From assembly GCA_017794825.1 (NCBI GenBank), contig CP051237.1, forward strand, positions 3,924,501 to 3,988,500: DNA of 64,000 nucleotides, given 5' to 3'. Positions 43,607 to 51,445 of this stretch are shown here, piece by piece; within the stretch, counting starts at the first letter, position 1, and each line of letters starts with the position of its first letter. The position numbers were made by a program, and so were the translations under genes. Source of the DNA: Pararhizobium sp. Lineage in GTDB: Bacteria; Pseudomonadota; Alphaproteobacteria; Rhizobiales; Rhizobiaceae. The notes below the pieces were generated by a model that saw only the letters and a list, made by a program, of their open reading frames with translations, had not been told where the DNA came from and did no database searches.

Positions 43607-45097
43607 TTGCCTGACGCGGACGTGCTTCTGGCCGGGCTTTCCGACGCCTTCAGCCTGATCAATCTGCTGTTCGTGATCGCCGGGGTCATGGTGGGCCAGT
43701 TCGTCGGCGCTGTGCCCGGCATCGGTCCGGTCATGGCGATGGCGATCGCCATACCTTTCACGTTCTTCATGCCGACCCTTCCGGCGATCGCCTTCCTGGT
43801 GGGCGTGAACAAAGGTGGTTTGTTCGGGGGCGCTATACCGGCGATCCTGATGAACACGCCCGGCACGCCCGATGCGGCGGCGACCGCTCTGGACGGCCAT
43901 CCGCTGGCCAAGCAGGGCAAGCCGGTCAAGGCGACCAAGATGGCGCTCTATTCCTCCGTTACCGGCGATACGTTCAGCGACATCGTTCTGATCACGATCT
44001 CCGCGCCGCTCGCCGTTATGGCGCTGAAAATGGGACCGGTCGAGATCTTCGCGCTGATGGTCTTCGCCTTTTCGGTGATCGCCGGACTCGTCGGCGATTC
44101 CATGGTCAAGGGCGTCATCGCCGCGGTTTTCGGGCTGCTGTGCGCCACGGTCGGGATCGATCCGGAACACGGCACGCCCAGGCTCTATTTCGGCTTCTTC
44201 GAACTGTTCGACGGCCTGCCGCTCGCCGCGGTCGCCATCGGCATGCTGGCCGTATCCGAAATCCTGAGGCGGCTCGCAAGCGCCGGATCGACACCGCGTT
44301 CTGCAATTACGTCGCTGGACGGCGACGACCCGACAGTTGCCCGGGTGAGCTGGGCGGAATACTGGTCGTGCCGCTACGTCATGGCGCGCGGCGCCGTCAT
44401 CGGCACGGTGCTCGGCGCCATTCCGGGGATCGGCTCCACAGCGGCTGCTTTCATGAGCTACGCCAGCGCCAAGCAGGCCTCCGACGAGCCGGAAAGCTTT
44501 GGAAAGGGCAACATCAAGGGGATCGCCGCGGCTGAGTCCGCAAACAGCGCGGTGATGGGCGCCAATCTCATCCCGCTGCTTGTGATCGGGATCCCGGGCA
44601 GCATCGCCGCGGCTCTCCTGATCTCGGCTTTCAAGATCCACGGCATCCAGCCGGGGCCGCTGCTCTTCGAACAGCAGGGCAGGCTGATCTACGGCCTGTT
44701 CGGCGCGATGATCCTCGCCAACGCCACCAACCTGATCGTCGGCCAGTTCAGCCTGCGGCTCTGGACCCGGGTGATCTCCGCGCCGGAATCGGTGATATTT
44801 TCCAGCGCGCTGCTGCTCTGTATCGTCGGGGTCTACATGTCGACCGGCGGTTTGTTCGGTGTGGCCGTCATGCTCGTCTTCGCCGTGGTCGGCTACGTGA
44901 TGAACGTCTTCGGCTTCCCGGTGGTGGTCTTTATCATCGCCTTCTTTCTGGGCGGCAGTTTCGAGACCTACCTGACCCAGACCATGGTCATCCTCGACGG
45001 CGATCTCACCCGGATGATCAACTATCCGATCGCGGTCGCGCTGGTCGCGCTTGCCGCGATGTCCGTCTGGTGGCTGGGCTTCCGGAAGAAGAGATAG
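43607..45097 (+). CDS. tctA: Tripartite tricarboxylate transporter large subunit TctA
   Basis: A 496-residue permease with about eleven hydrophobic segments and the TctA blocks GAVPGIGPVMAMAIAIPFTF, GGAIPAILMNTPGTPDAAAT and a second half-motif GAIPGIGSTAAAFMSYA, followed by GVMGANLIPLL-like sequence. The start is TTG 43607 with GAGGGGG seven bases upstream; no ATG lies nearby. It converges with the aldose dehydrogenase gene, stops 1 base apart. Confidence 0.93.
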   Translation: MPDADVLLAGLSDAFSLINLLFVIAGVMVGQFVGAVPGIGPVMAMAIAIPFTFFMPTLPAIAFLVGVNKGGLFGGAIPAILMNTPGTPDAAATALDGHPLAKQGKPVKATKMALYSSVTGDTFSDIVLITISAPLAVMALKMGPVEIFALMVFAFSVIAGLVGDSMVKGVIAAVFGLLCATVGIDPEHGTPRLYFGFFELFDGLPLAAVAIGMLAVSEILRRLASAGSTPRSAITSLDGDDPTVARVSWAEYWSCRYVMARGAVIGTVLGAIPGIGSTAAAFMSYASAKQASDEPESFGKGNIKGIAAAESANSAVMGANLIPLLVIGIPGSIAAALLISAFKIHGIQPGPLLFEQQGRLIYGLFGAMILANATNLIVGQFSLRLWTRVISAPESVIFSSALLLCIVGVYMSTGGLFGVAVMLVFAVVGYVMNVFGFPVVVFIIAFFLGGSFETYLTQTMVILDGDLTRMINYPIAVALVALAAMSVWWLGFRKKR

Positions 45098-45098
45098 A

Positions 45099-46121
45099 CT
45101 ACGGCGTCGGCGCGTCTTCCCGCATCAGACCGGCGGATTTGAGGTCGGACCAGAGCGCGTCTGGAATCTCCGCGCTCATGGTCTCCTTGTTGTTCTTCAC
45201 CTGTTCGACGCTTTGGCCTCCGGGGATAACCGAAACGACGCACGGATGGAGAAGCGGGAAGCGGATCGCCGCCTCGCGCAGTTCGACGCCATGTTTACCG
45301 CAGATTTCCTGGATCTTGCGGACCCGGCCGAGGATTTCCGGCGGCGCCGGTTCGTAGTTGTAGAATGCGCCTTCCACGGGACCGGTCGCCAGGACGCCGG
45401 AATTGTAGGGGCCGCCGAGCGCGATGCCGATGCCGCGCGTCTCGCACAGAGGCAGAAATGTCTCGAGCGCTTCCTGCTCCAGCAGCGTGTAGCGCCCGGC
45501 GAGCAGGAAGATATCGAAATCGCCGCGCTCCGCCATAGTCTGGGCAGGTTGCCACTCGTTCATGCCGACGCCGAAGGCCTTGATGACGCCCTGGTCGCGC
45601 AATGAGAGAAGCGCGTAGTAACCGCCGCGCATCAGTTCGTCGATGCGGGCGTCGCAGGCTTCCCGCGAACCGTGATTGAAGACGTCGATGTCGTGGGCGT
45701 AGAGAATGTCGACCCGGTCGACGCCGAGGCGTTCCAGCGAGAATTCGAAGGACCGCATCACGCCGTCATAGCTGTAGTCGTAGATCTCGCGGCGGCTGGG
45801 CGTGTCGAAGAACTTGCCTATGCCGGTGCGGTCTTCCTGCGCGCAGACCTCGAGCAGCCGTCCGACCTTGGTGGAAAGCACGTAGTCGTCGCGCTTCTTG
45901 CTCCTCAGAAAACGGTTCATGCGGGTTTCGGCGAGGCCGAATCCGTAGAGCGGGGCCGTATCGAAATAGCGGCAGCCTGTTTCCCAGGCCTCGTCCAGAA
46001 CCGCCGCCGCCTCCTCATCGGAAATGGCGCGATAGAGATTGCCGAGAGGCGCGGTGCCGAAGCCGAGTTCGGTGAAAGTCAGACCGCCATTGTCGATGCG
46101 CCGCCAGCGCCGCTTGTCCAT
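45099..46121 (-). CDS. Aldo/keto reductase, L-fucose/D-threo-aldose 1-dehydrogenase type
   Basis: A 340-residue AKR with a complete tetrad: Asp and Tyr in YFDTAPLYGFG, Lys in LSTKVG and His in YAHDID. The N-terminal ELGFGTAPLGNLYRAISDEEA block and the PGGQSVEQV end are typical of the L-fucose dehydrogenase/pyridoxal dehydrogenase subgroup, which oxidises aldoses at C1. ATG 46121 is preferred to the upstream frame to 46439, which overlaps the divergent esterase gene. With FucU next door it fits the first step of an oxidative L-fucose route. Confidence 0.88.
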   Translation of the reverse strand: MDKRRWRRIDNGGLTFTELGFGTAPLGNLYRAISDEEAAAVLDEAWETGCRYFDTAPLYGFGLAETRMNRFLRSKKRDDYVLSTKVGRLLEVCAQEDRTGIGKFFDTPSRREIYDYSYDGVMRSFEFSLERLGVDRVDILYAHDIDVFNHGSREACDARIDELMRGGYYALLSLRDQGVIKAFGVGMNEWQPAQTMAERGDFDIFLLAGRYTLLEQEALETFLPLCETRGIGIALGGPYNSGVLATGPVEGAFYNYEPAPPEILGRVRKIQEICGKHGVELREAAIRFPLLHPCVVSVIPGGQSVEQVKNNKETMSAEIPDALWSDLKSAGLMREDAPTP

Positions 46122-46262
46122 GCCCGTTCTCCCCAATCCAGTAAAATCCGCCCGCCGTGCCTTCGATAGACAGGTCGGATGCCCGGTGTTAACGTTCCGC
46201 CCGCCGCCGGGAACGGAGGTAGCATCGGGGATGACGTTTGAAAAGGTGGGTTTGGGCGCGGC

Positions 46263-46913
46263 ATGAAGACGATTGTTTGTTATGGCGACTCCAACACCCA
46301 CGGCACCGTTCCGATAACCAATCTCGGCGATCGCCGCCGCTACGCGCATGATCGGCGATGGCCCGGCGTGATCGACCGGCGGCTTGCTCCGCATTGGCGC
46401 GTGATCGAGGAGGGGCTTCCCGGCCGCACGACGGTGCATGACGATCCGATCGAGGGGCCACAGCGCAACGGCAAGACCGGCCTGCCGATTTCACTGGAAT
46501 CGCATCGCGACGTGGATTTGCTGATCATCATGCTCGGCACGAACGATCTGAAGCCGCGCTTCGGCGTCAGCGCCTACGAGATTGCGGCCTCCGCCGGCAA
46601 GCTGGTCATAATCGCTGAGGCAAGCCAGTGCGGCCCGGACGGCGGCGCGCCGAAAATCCTGCTGGTTGCTCCGCCGCCGGTGCGCGAGACCGGCGTTCTG
46701 GCGGAAATGTTCGCCGGCGCGGAGGAGAAATCGGCGCGATTCGGCGAACTGTACGGCCAGGCGGCGCGGGCCAATCGCTGCCTCTATCTCGACGCCGGCG
46801 AGATCATCGAATCCAGCGCGACCGACGGCGTGCATTTCGAACCGGACATGCATGCCCGCCTCGGAAACGCGATCGCCGATCTGATCGAGCGGGACATCGG
46901 TCTGGATATCTGA
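46263..46913 (+). CDS. SGNH/GDSL-family esterase
   Basis: A 216-residue SGNH hydrolase: block I GDSNTHG (catalytic Ser), block II Gly in EEGLPGRT, block III GTNDLK and block V DGVHFEP (Asp and His). No signal peptide. Members with this length and start (ICYGDSNTHG) include cytoplasmic acetylxylan or other carbohydrate esterases. In this cluster it probably removes acetyl groups from imported sugars. The FucU gene follows 15 bases downstream. Confidence 0.88.
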   Translation: MKTIVCYGDSNTHGTVPITNLGDRRRYAHDRRWPGVIDRRLAPHWRVIEEGLPGRTTVHDDPIEGPQRNGKTGLPISLESHRDVDLLIIMLGTNDLKPRFGVSAYEIAASAGKLVIIAEASQCGPDGGAPKILLVAPPPVRETGVLAEMFAGAEEKSARFGELYGQAARANRCLYLDAGEIIESSATDGVHFEPDMHARLGNAIADLIERDIGLDI

Positions 46914-46928
46914 AAAGGGGAGGCTTTA

Positions 46929-47375
46929 TTGCTCAAGGGAATCAATCCGCTGCTGAACGCCGAGGTGCTGCATGCTCTGGCGGCCATGGGCCATGGCGAC
47001 GATCTCGTCATCGTCGACACCAATTTTCCGGCCGACGCCGTGGCGCGCCAGACGACCTGCGGCAAGGTTCTGCGCATCGACCGGCCGGCGGCGGAAGCGG
47101 CGGCTGCCATTCTCTCCGTCTATCCGCTCGACAGTTTCGTCGACGACTCGGCGGCGCGGATGGAAGTCGTCGGATCTCCGGACGAGATCCTGCCGGTCCA
47201 GCACGAGGTTCAGGTCGAGATCGACAAGGCGGAAGGCAAGGCGTGGCCGATGATCTCCATCGAGCGTTTCGCCTTCTACGAAAGGGCGAAACAGGCCTAT
47301 TGCGTGATCCAGACCGGCGAACGACGGTTTTATGGCTGCTTCGCCTTGCGCAAGGGCGTCATTCCGCCGGATTGA
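46929..47375 (+). CDS. fucU: L-fucose mutarotase (RbsD/FucU family)
   Basis: A 148-residue protein starting MLKGINPLLNAEVLHALAAM and containing GHGDDLVIVDTNFP, the FucU signature with the catalytic His. PMISIERFAFYERAKQAYCVI and the terminal FYGCFALRKGV are also typical. It interconverts the alpha and beta anomers of L-fucose (or a similar sugar). The start is TTG 46929 with GGGGAGG five bases upstream. It works directly before an aldose 1-dehydrogenase, which is encoded divergently. Confidence 0.9.
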   Translation: MLKGINPLLNAEVLHALAAMGHGDDLVIVDTNFPADAVARQTTCGKVLRIDRPAAEAAAAILSVYPLDSFVDDSAARMEVVGSPDEILPVQHEVQVEIDKAEGKAWPMISIERFAFYERAKQAYCVIQTGERRFYGCFALRKGVIPPD

Positions 47376-47397
47376 GCAGCCCGCCGGGGACGGACCC

Positions 47398-48768
47398 ATG
47401 GTCACACTCGCTGCAGACAGCCGGAAATGGTGGATACTGGCCGCTACTTCCGGCGTGCTTGGCCTGACGGTACTGGACGAGACAATCGTCGGTGTGGCGC
47501 TTCCCACGATGCGCGCCGACCTCGCCATGGGCGCGCTTGCCTCACACTGGGTGGTCAACGCCTATCTCCTGACCTTCACCTGTTTCGTGGCGCTTGGCGG
47601 GCGCATGGGAGACGCCATCGACCGCGGGCGGCTCTTCGTCTTCGGCGCATTGCTGTTCGGAGTGTCGTCGCTCGCCTGCGGCTTTGCGCCGAACGGCGCC
47701 GTCCTTATCGGCGCTCGGGCGATACAGGGTGCGGGGGCGGCGATCATCTTTCCCGCCGCCATGTCGATGATCACGCTCGCCTTCAAAAAGGAAGAGCATG
47801 GCGTGGCGCTCGGGCTTCAGACAAACATATCCGCGCTCTTCATGTCGCTCGGACCGCTGGTCGGCGGCCTTTTGACCGAAACGCTCTCCTGGCGCTGGAT
47901 CTTCTGGGTCAATCTGCCGGTGGTGATCGCCGTCGCCGCCTTCGTGTTTCTCGCCTGGGACCAGCCACCGCCGGAGCGCAAGCCGGCCGGCAAACGGGAC
48001 AACTGGGGGCTTCCCACGCTGATCGTCGGACTCAGTCTTATTGTCGTGGCGTTGATGCAGGGCGCCGACTGGGGATGGCTGTCCGGGCTGACGCTGATTT
48101 TGTTGGCGGCCGGAGCAGTCCTGCTGGCGATCTTCGTCATGGCCGAGAAGCGGCTGGAGACGGCCTTCTTTCATGTCGACCTTCTGAAGATCGCCACCTT
48201 CACCGGCGGCAACATAGTCTTCTTCTCGTTCCAGTTCATGAAGATGGTCATTTTCGTATTCACACCGCTCTACCTGCAGCAGGTCATGAAGGTGTCGGCG
48301 ATCGGATCTGGCGCGGTGCTGCTCTTCGCGATCCTGCCGACGCTCGTCACCTCCTACGGCTCCGGGCGGGTCTCCGACCTTTATGGATCGCGAGCGCCGC
48401 TGCTGATCACGCTGGTCATCAACGGGGCGAGCGTTCTTCTCATTGCGCTTGGAGTCGGCCTCCAGTCGTTCTGGCTGATCGTCGTCGCCCTGATCGTCTG
48501 GGGCGCGTCGCTGCCGTTCTTCGCTGTGCCGGCGCGCAAGGCGCTGATGAACGCGGTGCCGGAAGCCGAACGCGGACAGGCGAGCGGCATCAATCTCACG
48601 ATCCAGATGTTTGGCGGCGCCGTCGGCGTCGCGCTCTGCGGCGCGCTGCTTCTGGAAACCGGCCGGTTCTGGACGGTTTACCTGACGACGGGCGCGCTTG
48701 TCTTCATCACCGCCCTGTTCGTCTGGCAGCTGGTGGAGACAGGGAAGGGAAGCCAAAAGAAAAATTAA
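47398..48768 (+). CDS. MFS transporter, DHA2 (EmrB/QacA, 14-helix) type
   Basis: A 456-residue membrane protein with about 14 helices. LDETIVGVALPTMRADL with the motif D1 region, GGRMGDAIDRGRLFVFG (motif A) and GARAIQGAGAAIIFPAAMSM (motif C) place it in the DHA2 group of drug or metabolite exporters. ATG 47398 is preceded by GGGGA; the frame extends upstream to 47332 into fucU. It lies 22 bases after fucU and may share its transcript, which could mean sugar-related efflux or simple neighbourhood. Confidence 0.9.
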   Translation: MVTLAADSRKWWILAATSGVLGLTVLDETIVGVALPTMRADLAMGALASHWVVNAYLLTFTCFVALGGRMGDAIDRGRLFVFGALLFGVSSLACGFAPNGAVLIGARAIQGAGAAIIFPAAMSMITLAFKKEEHGVALGLQTNISALFMSLGPLVGGLLTETLSWRWIFWVNLPVVIAVAAFVFLAWDQPPPERKPAGKRDNWGLPTLIVGLSLIVVALMQGADWGWLSGLTLILLAAGAVLLAIFVMAEKRLETAFFHVDLLKIATFTGGNIVFFSFQFMKMVIFVFTPLYLQQVMKVSAIGSGAVLLFAILPTLVTSYGSGRVSDLYGSRAPLLITLVINGASVLLIALGVGLQSFWLIVVALIVWGASLPFFAVPARKALMNAVPEAERGQASGINLTIQMFGGAVGVALCGALLLETGRFWTVYLTTGALVFITALFVWQLVETGKGSQKKN

Positions 48769-48808
48769 ATATCTGAATTCATTATAAAAAATCAATATCC
48801 GCAAATCT

Positions 48809-49100
48809 GGCTTTGTTTCGGGAATTCGTGATTCCAGCACATTTCAGCAAACCGGGTTTGTTTCGGGATTCTGCAAATTGAGGACGCCATCTGAAACTGG
48901 CTTTGTTTGGGGAACCGCGTTTTACGACGTTCCTGTGCTCGGGCTTTGTTTCGGGAATCTGCGATTTCAAGGCATTCACTCAATCTGGGTTCGTTTCGGG
49001 AATCTGCGATTTTCACGCTCCGGTATGATTTGGCTTTGTTTCGGGAATCCGCGATTTTCGCGCGCCACGGAGATCTGGGTTTGTTTCGGGAATCCGCATT
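48809..49100 (-). repeat. Seven-unit repeat cluster, core GGCTTTGTTTCGGGAA, 45-bp period
   Basis: Cores start at 48809, 48854, 48899, 48942, 48987, 49032 and 49077: intervals 45, 45, 43, 45, 45, 45. Each unit has a conserved part of about 28 bases (core then TCYGCGATTTTC) and about 17 variable bases. The core is the reverse complement of that in the cluster at 1303-1447. It sits in the 462-base gap between the convergent MFS and alcohol dehydrogenase genes. The minus strand reads as an open frame with a recurring ADSRNKA peptide, but the 43-base step breaks it. The rest of the gap (49101-49230) shows nothing else. Confidence 0.88.
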
Positions 49101-49230
49101 TTCACGGTTTTGATTGTCCGCAGGCGCCTGGTCCGGTCCATGTTTCCCTCGACTTTCGACGACCCCTATTAGCATAAACGGCGTCAAAAAGCAGCAAGGA
49201 AGTTCATGCTATGTTCCGTTCATTCCGGTC

Positions 49231-50235
49231 TCACGGGATCAGGACGATCGCGCCTGAAACCTCTCCGTTTCGCAGGCGTTCGAGCGCCTCGTTCGCCTGG
49301 TCGAGCGGCATCAGCGTCACGGAGGTTTCGATCCTGACCTTGCCCGCCGTCTCAAGGAATTCCAGAGCGTCGTTGCGCGTGAGATTGGCGATCGAGTGGA
49401 TGGTGCGCTCGCCCCAGAGAATGCTGTAGGGCATCGACGGGATGTCGCTCATGTGAATGCCGCCGAGCACGACTATCCCGCCCTTCTCGACGGCTTTCAG
49501 CGCTGCGGGCACCAGCGAACCCACCGGCGCGAATATCATCGCCGCTTCGAGTTCTTCTGGCGGAGCCTCCTCCGATCCGCCGCTCCAGACGCAACCGAGC
49601 GACGTCGCGAATTCCTGTGCGGTTTCGTCTCCGCTCCGGGTGAAGGCGTAGAGCTTTCGTCCCTCGTGAATGGCGACCTGGGCGATGATATGGGCGGCGG
49701 CGCCAAAGCCGTAAATGCCGAGCCGTTGTGCGTTTCCGGCTGCTGACAGCGTGCGGTGCCCGATGAGACCTGCGCAGAGCAGGGGCGCGGCTTCCGCATC
49801 GCCATAATTGTCGGGAAGCGGAAAACAGTAATGCGCATCGGCAAGCGTATGCGTCGCGTAGCCGCCGTCGATGTGGCAGCCGGTAAAGCGTGCATGATCG
49901 CAAAGGTTCTCGCGACCGGAAAGGCAATAGTGGCATTCGCCGCAGGTGTAGCCGAGCCAGGGAATGCCGATCCGATCGCCGATCCGGTGATTGTCGACGC
50001 CTTCGCCAAGCGCAACGACGCGGCCGACGATCTCGTGGCCCGGAACGACAGGCAGCTTCGGATCGGCGAGTTCGCCATCGATCAGATGCAGATCGGTGCG
50101 GCAGACAGCGCAGGCCAGGACCTCGACCAGCACTTCGCCCTTTTGCGGTTCCGGGATCGGCCGGGTTTCCGGGCGCAGCTTCTGGCCTACGCCGTCGAAA
50201 ACCATTGCGAACATGTTCCCGGCCTCGACCATCAC
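49231..50235 (-). CDS. Zinc-dependent alcohol dehydrogenase
   Basis: A 334-residue MDR-family enzyme. Catalytic zinc site: Cys in VCRTDLH and His-Glu in PGHEIVG. Structural zinc site: four Cys in CGECHYCLSGRENLC. The nucleotide fold glycine motif is GIYGFGAAAH. The start is GTG 50235 (GGAG seven bases upstream) or ATG 50232, immediately after the stop of the enolase-superfamily gene. It may oxidise or reduce an aldehyde in the sugar pathway; the substrate is unknown. Confidence 0.9.
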   Translation of the reverse strand: MMVEAGNMFAMVFDGVGQKLRPETRPIPEPQKGEVLVEVLACAVCRTDLHLIDGELADPKLPVVPGHEIVGRVVALGEGVDNHRIGDRIGIPWLGYTCGECHYCLSGRENLCDHARFTGCHIDGGYATHTLADAHYCFPLPDNYGDAEAAPLLCAGLIGHRTLSAAGNAQRLGIYGFGAAAHIIAQVAIHEGRKLYAFTRSGDETAQEFATSLGCVWSGGSEEAPPEELEAAMIFAPVGSLVPAALKAVEKGGIVVLGGIHMSDIPSMPYSILWGERTIHSIANLTRNDALEFLETAGKVRIETSVTLMPLDQANEALERLRNGEVSGAIVLIP

Positions 50236-50236
50236 G

Positions 50237-51445
50237 TCAGAGCTCCGGCGGTTCTGTTTTCATGCCGAGATGCAGCGCGTCGCCCGTCCAGGGGTGCGCG
50301 CGCGCGACATCTTCGTTCAGTTCCACGCCGAGACCCGGTTCCGACGGCGGAATGACGTAACCGTCTTCCCAGCGGATCGTGGTTTTCAGTATTTCCGAAT
50401 GAAAGCCGCCCCATGTCTGGATGCTTTCAAGGATCAGGAAGTTGGGCGAGCAGGTCGCCAGCTGGATGTTCGCCGCGCCGACAATCGGTCCGCAATAGAG
50501 GTGCGGGGCGAGCTGGGCGTAACGCGTCTCGGCCATGCCGGCGATCTTGCGCGCTTCGAGCAGACCGCCGACGCGCCCGAGATTCATCTGCAGGATCGAG
50601 GCGGCGCCGTGGTCGAGCACACGGGCGAATTCGTATTTCGTGCAGAGCCGCTCGCCGGTGGATATGGGAATTGAGGTGTAGCGCGCGACCTCGGCCATCT
50701 GCTCGGGCATTTCCGGCGGCACCGGCTCCTCGAACCAGAGCGGATCGTAGGCTTCCAGCCGCCGCGCCATGCGCTTGGCGCCTGAAACAGTGAACTGGCC
50801 ATGTGTGCCGAACAGCAGATCGGCGCGGGTTCCGACGGCTTCGCGGATGCGCTTGCAGAAGAGTTCGGAGCGTTCGAGATCCTCAAGGCTCGGCTGATGA
50901 CCGTCATAGACGGTGTAGGGTCCGGCCGGGTCGAACTTCACGGCGGTGAAGCCCTGCTCGACGCAGGCAAGCGCCGCCTCGGCCGACATGTCCGGATCGT
51001 TGTAGACGTTGCGCGTATCGGGATCCGGATAGACGTCGCCGTCGACCGGATAGAGATAGGTGTAGCTGCGCAGCCGTTCATGCACCTTGCCGCCAAGAAG
51101 GTCGTAGACCGGCCGGTTCGCCGCCTTGCCGACGATGTCCCAGCAGGCCATCTCGAGCCCGCTCAACACGCCCATGACGGTGACGTCCGGACGCAGCGTG
51201 TAGCCGGCGCCATAGGTCCGCCGCCAGAGTTTTTCGATGTGGTGCGGGTCCTCGCCCTCGAAATTGCGGGCGAACACGTCCTCGGCCATTTTCGCACAGA
51301 GATGCGGACCGAAGGTCGCATTGTAGATTTCGCCATAGCCGACAACGCCGCAGGCCGTGACCAGCTTGACGAAGATGAAATAGTTGCCGCCGAAGCGCGG
51401 GGGCGGATTGCCGACGACGAAGGTTTCGATCGTTTGCAGTTTCAT
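50237..51445 (-). CDS. Enolase-superfamily protein (mandelate racemase/sugar-acid dehydratase type)
   Basis: A 402-residue protein with an N-terminal capping domain and a TIM-barrel. VKFDP supplies the Lys of the KxD/KxK position, WFEEP and ISTGERL supply two acidic metal ligands, and LAPHLYCGP the general base His. The third metal ligand position, usually Asp in a VDxNQ or DFHGR strand, reads FGTHGQ, so Asp is replaced by Gly. This is either a subgroup trait or a functional change. A galactonate/fuconate dehydratase-like role is plausible. Its start overlaps the GMC gene stop (ATGA). Confidence 0.87.
   Translation of the reverse strand: MKLQTIETFVVGNPPPRFGGNYFIFVKLVTACGVVGYGEIYNATFGPHLCAKMAEDVFARNFEGEDPHHIEKLWRRTYGAGYTLRPDVTVMGVLSGLEMACWDIVGKAANRPVYDLLGGKVHERLRSYTYLYPVDGDVYPDPDTRNVYNDPDMSAEAALACVEQGFTAVKFDPAGPYTVYDGHQPSLEDLERSELFCKRIREAVGTRADLLFGTHGQFTVSGAKRMARRLEAYDPLWFEEPVPPEMPEQMAEVARYTSIPISTGERLCTKYEFARVLDHGAASILQMNLGRVGGLLEARKIAGMAETRYAQLAPHLYCGPIVGAANIQLATCSPNFLILESIQTWGGFHSEILKTTIRWEDGYVIPPSEPGLGVELNEDVARAHPWTGDALHLGMKTEPPEL

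Noticed and set aside
48809..49100. CRISPR array
   Set aside because: Repeats are degenerate (several mismatches per unit), spacers would be only about 17 bases, the sister cluster has irregular 20/35 spacing, and no cas gene lies in the window.
48792..49187. Minus-strand frame of 131 codons with recurring ADSRNKA peptide across the repeat array
   Set aside because: The 43-base step between units 3 and 4 breaks the peptide register, and the related cluster at 1303-1447 has 35- and 20-base steps. There is no ribosome site or conserved start. The periodic peptide is a by-product of the 45-base DNA repeat.
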